Below, one piece after another: positions 13,992 through 14,598 of a DNA stretch of 14,598 nt (position 1 is the stretch's first letter; each line of letters opens with the position of its first letter). This DNA comes from Syntrophomonadaceae bacterium (GTDB lineage Bacteria > Bacillota > Syntrophomonadia > Syntrophomonadales > Syntrophomonadaceae), in NCBI GenBank assembly GCA_028686565.1, contig JAQUBU010000032.1:1-14598 (forward strand). Direction: 5' to 3'. The translations under genes and the position numbers were made by a program. The notes under the pieces are model-generated. The model searched no databases and had not been told where the DNA came from. It saw only the letters and a list, made by a program, of their open reading frames with translations.

Positions 13992-14099
13992 ATAAGATAT
14001 CCCGCGATGTTCGTCATGGAGTTTTAAACATTCTCTTTAAACAGTTTATTTTATTGCTTTTCGGGCTTTTCAGCCTGTTCTTTTGGTCAGAAAGTTGAG

Positions 14100-14597
14100 T
14101 TAAGAATTCTCATATTGAAGCTGCATAATCTTTTTCTCCAAACCTCGTTTTACTATTTCCGGAACCAAAGAGCTTACATCTCCTCCTAAAAGGGCTGCTT
14201 CTTTGACTGCGCTGGAGCTTATAAAAGTATAATTGCTGTCTGACATAACAAATATAGTATCGATATCCGGTATAAGCTTCTTGTTCATCATGGCCATGTG
14301 CATTTCATAATCAAAATCAGTAACTGTTCGCAAACCTCTTATAATTGCACAAGCCTGTTTCCCTGGCAGGTAATTTGCCAGTAAACCACTAAAATAATCT
14401 ACCTCGACATGGGGCAAATGCTTAATGCTTTCTTCAATAAGGTTAACTCGTTCTTCAAGCGTAAATAATGCTTGTTTTGTTACATTGTGTATTACGGCGA
14501 TGATTATTTTATCAAATATTTTGCTGGTTTTCTCCAGAATATCAATATGCCCGTTAGTAATCGGGTCAAAGCTACCTGGATAGACGGCAACCTTCAA
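14100..14597 (-). CDS. coaD: Phosphopantetheine adenylyltransferase
   Basis: CoaD joins 4'-phosphopantetheine and ATP to give dephospho-CoA, the penultimate step of coenzyme A synthesis. The 165-residue product has the family motifs: PGSFDPITNGHIDI, with the TxGH nucleotidyltransferase motif at residues 14-17; RGLR (87-90); and ISSSAVKE (126-133). Its length is normal for the family (about 160). The start used is TTG at 14597, giving MKVAVYPG, the usual N-terminus. The window ends one base later, so the ribosome binding site cannot be seen and a start slightly upstream cannot be excluded. In Bacillus coaD (ylbI) directly follows rsmD (ylbH), whereas here about 7.3 kb of other genes lie between them. 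Downstream lies the repeat patch; a small GGGCT/AGCCT hairpin near 14059 is not followed by T residues on this strand. Confidence 0.94.
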   Translation of the reverse strand: MKVAVYPGSFDPITNGHIDILEKTSKIFDKIIIAVIHNVTKQALFTLEERVNLIEESIKHLPHVEVDYFSGLLANYLPGKQACAIIRGLRTVTDFDYEMHMAMMNKKLIPDIDTIFVMSDSNYTFISSSAVKEAALLGGDVSSLVPEIVKRGLEKKIMQLQYENS

Positions 14598-14598
14598 A

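Noticed and set aside
13913..14098. 61-codon plus-strand frame before coaD
   Set aside because: Its first half is translated repeat (46-base unit); no ribosome binding site.

Overview
This window looks like chromosomal DNA of a low-to-moderate G+C, endospore-forming, acetate-producing anaerobe of the Firmicutes (Clostridia). It carries a spore germination protease (gpr), an alpha/beta-type small acid-soluble spore protein (SASP), the sporulation membrane protein YlbJ, a zinc-ribbon (four-Cys) ribosomal protein L28, strong AGGAGG ribosome binding sites and several TTG/GTG starts. The repeat content and gene order remind me of Syntrophomonas and relatives, but that assignment is inference and cannot be proven from the window.

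Layout. 1-2272 (minus): pta then ackA, the acetyl-CoA to acetate ATP-generating pair. 2333-2366: a nearly symmetric divergent promoter. 2406-6779: a block of genes whose Bacillus counterparts cluster as ylbH-ylbM, here on alternating strands: tmcAL (+), patatin-like phospholipase ylbK (-), ylbJ/spoVV (+), a coiled-coil protein (-) and rsmD (-). 7056-8778: a spore module of gpr (+) facing a SASP and a 40-codon SASP-like mini-gene (-). The end of gpr is the insertion point of a 272-bp foldback (MITE-like) element. 8817-8901: a dispersed-repeat hairpin. 8916-10923 (-): Gls24/Asp23-like gene plus fakA (DAK2 fatty acid kinase), divergent from rpmB (+). 11336-12268 (-): hslO (Hsp33). 12642-13262 (+): a secreted peptidoglycan-binding/3D-domain protein. 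13263-14099: no gene, but a patch of short dispersed repeats. 14100-14597 (-): coaD, cut at or next to its start by the window edge.

How it fits together. Most genes are core housekeeping or sporulation genes, and no defence, secretion or biosynthetic cluster is visible. Pta and AckA make ATP by substrate-level phosphorylation. FakA phosphorylates fatty acids with a FakB partner that is not in the window. TmcAL, RsmD and L28 serve translation. SASPs protect spore DNA and Gpr degrades them at germination. YlbJ/SpoVV is linked to dipicolinate movement during sporulation. The most interesting signals are structural: the foldback element that split the gpr stop codon and rebuilt a stop in place, the half-length SASP-like gene, the symmetric pta/tmcAL promoter and the repeat-rich patch upstream of coaD.
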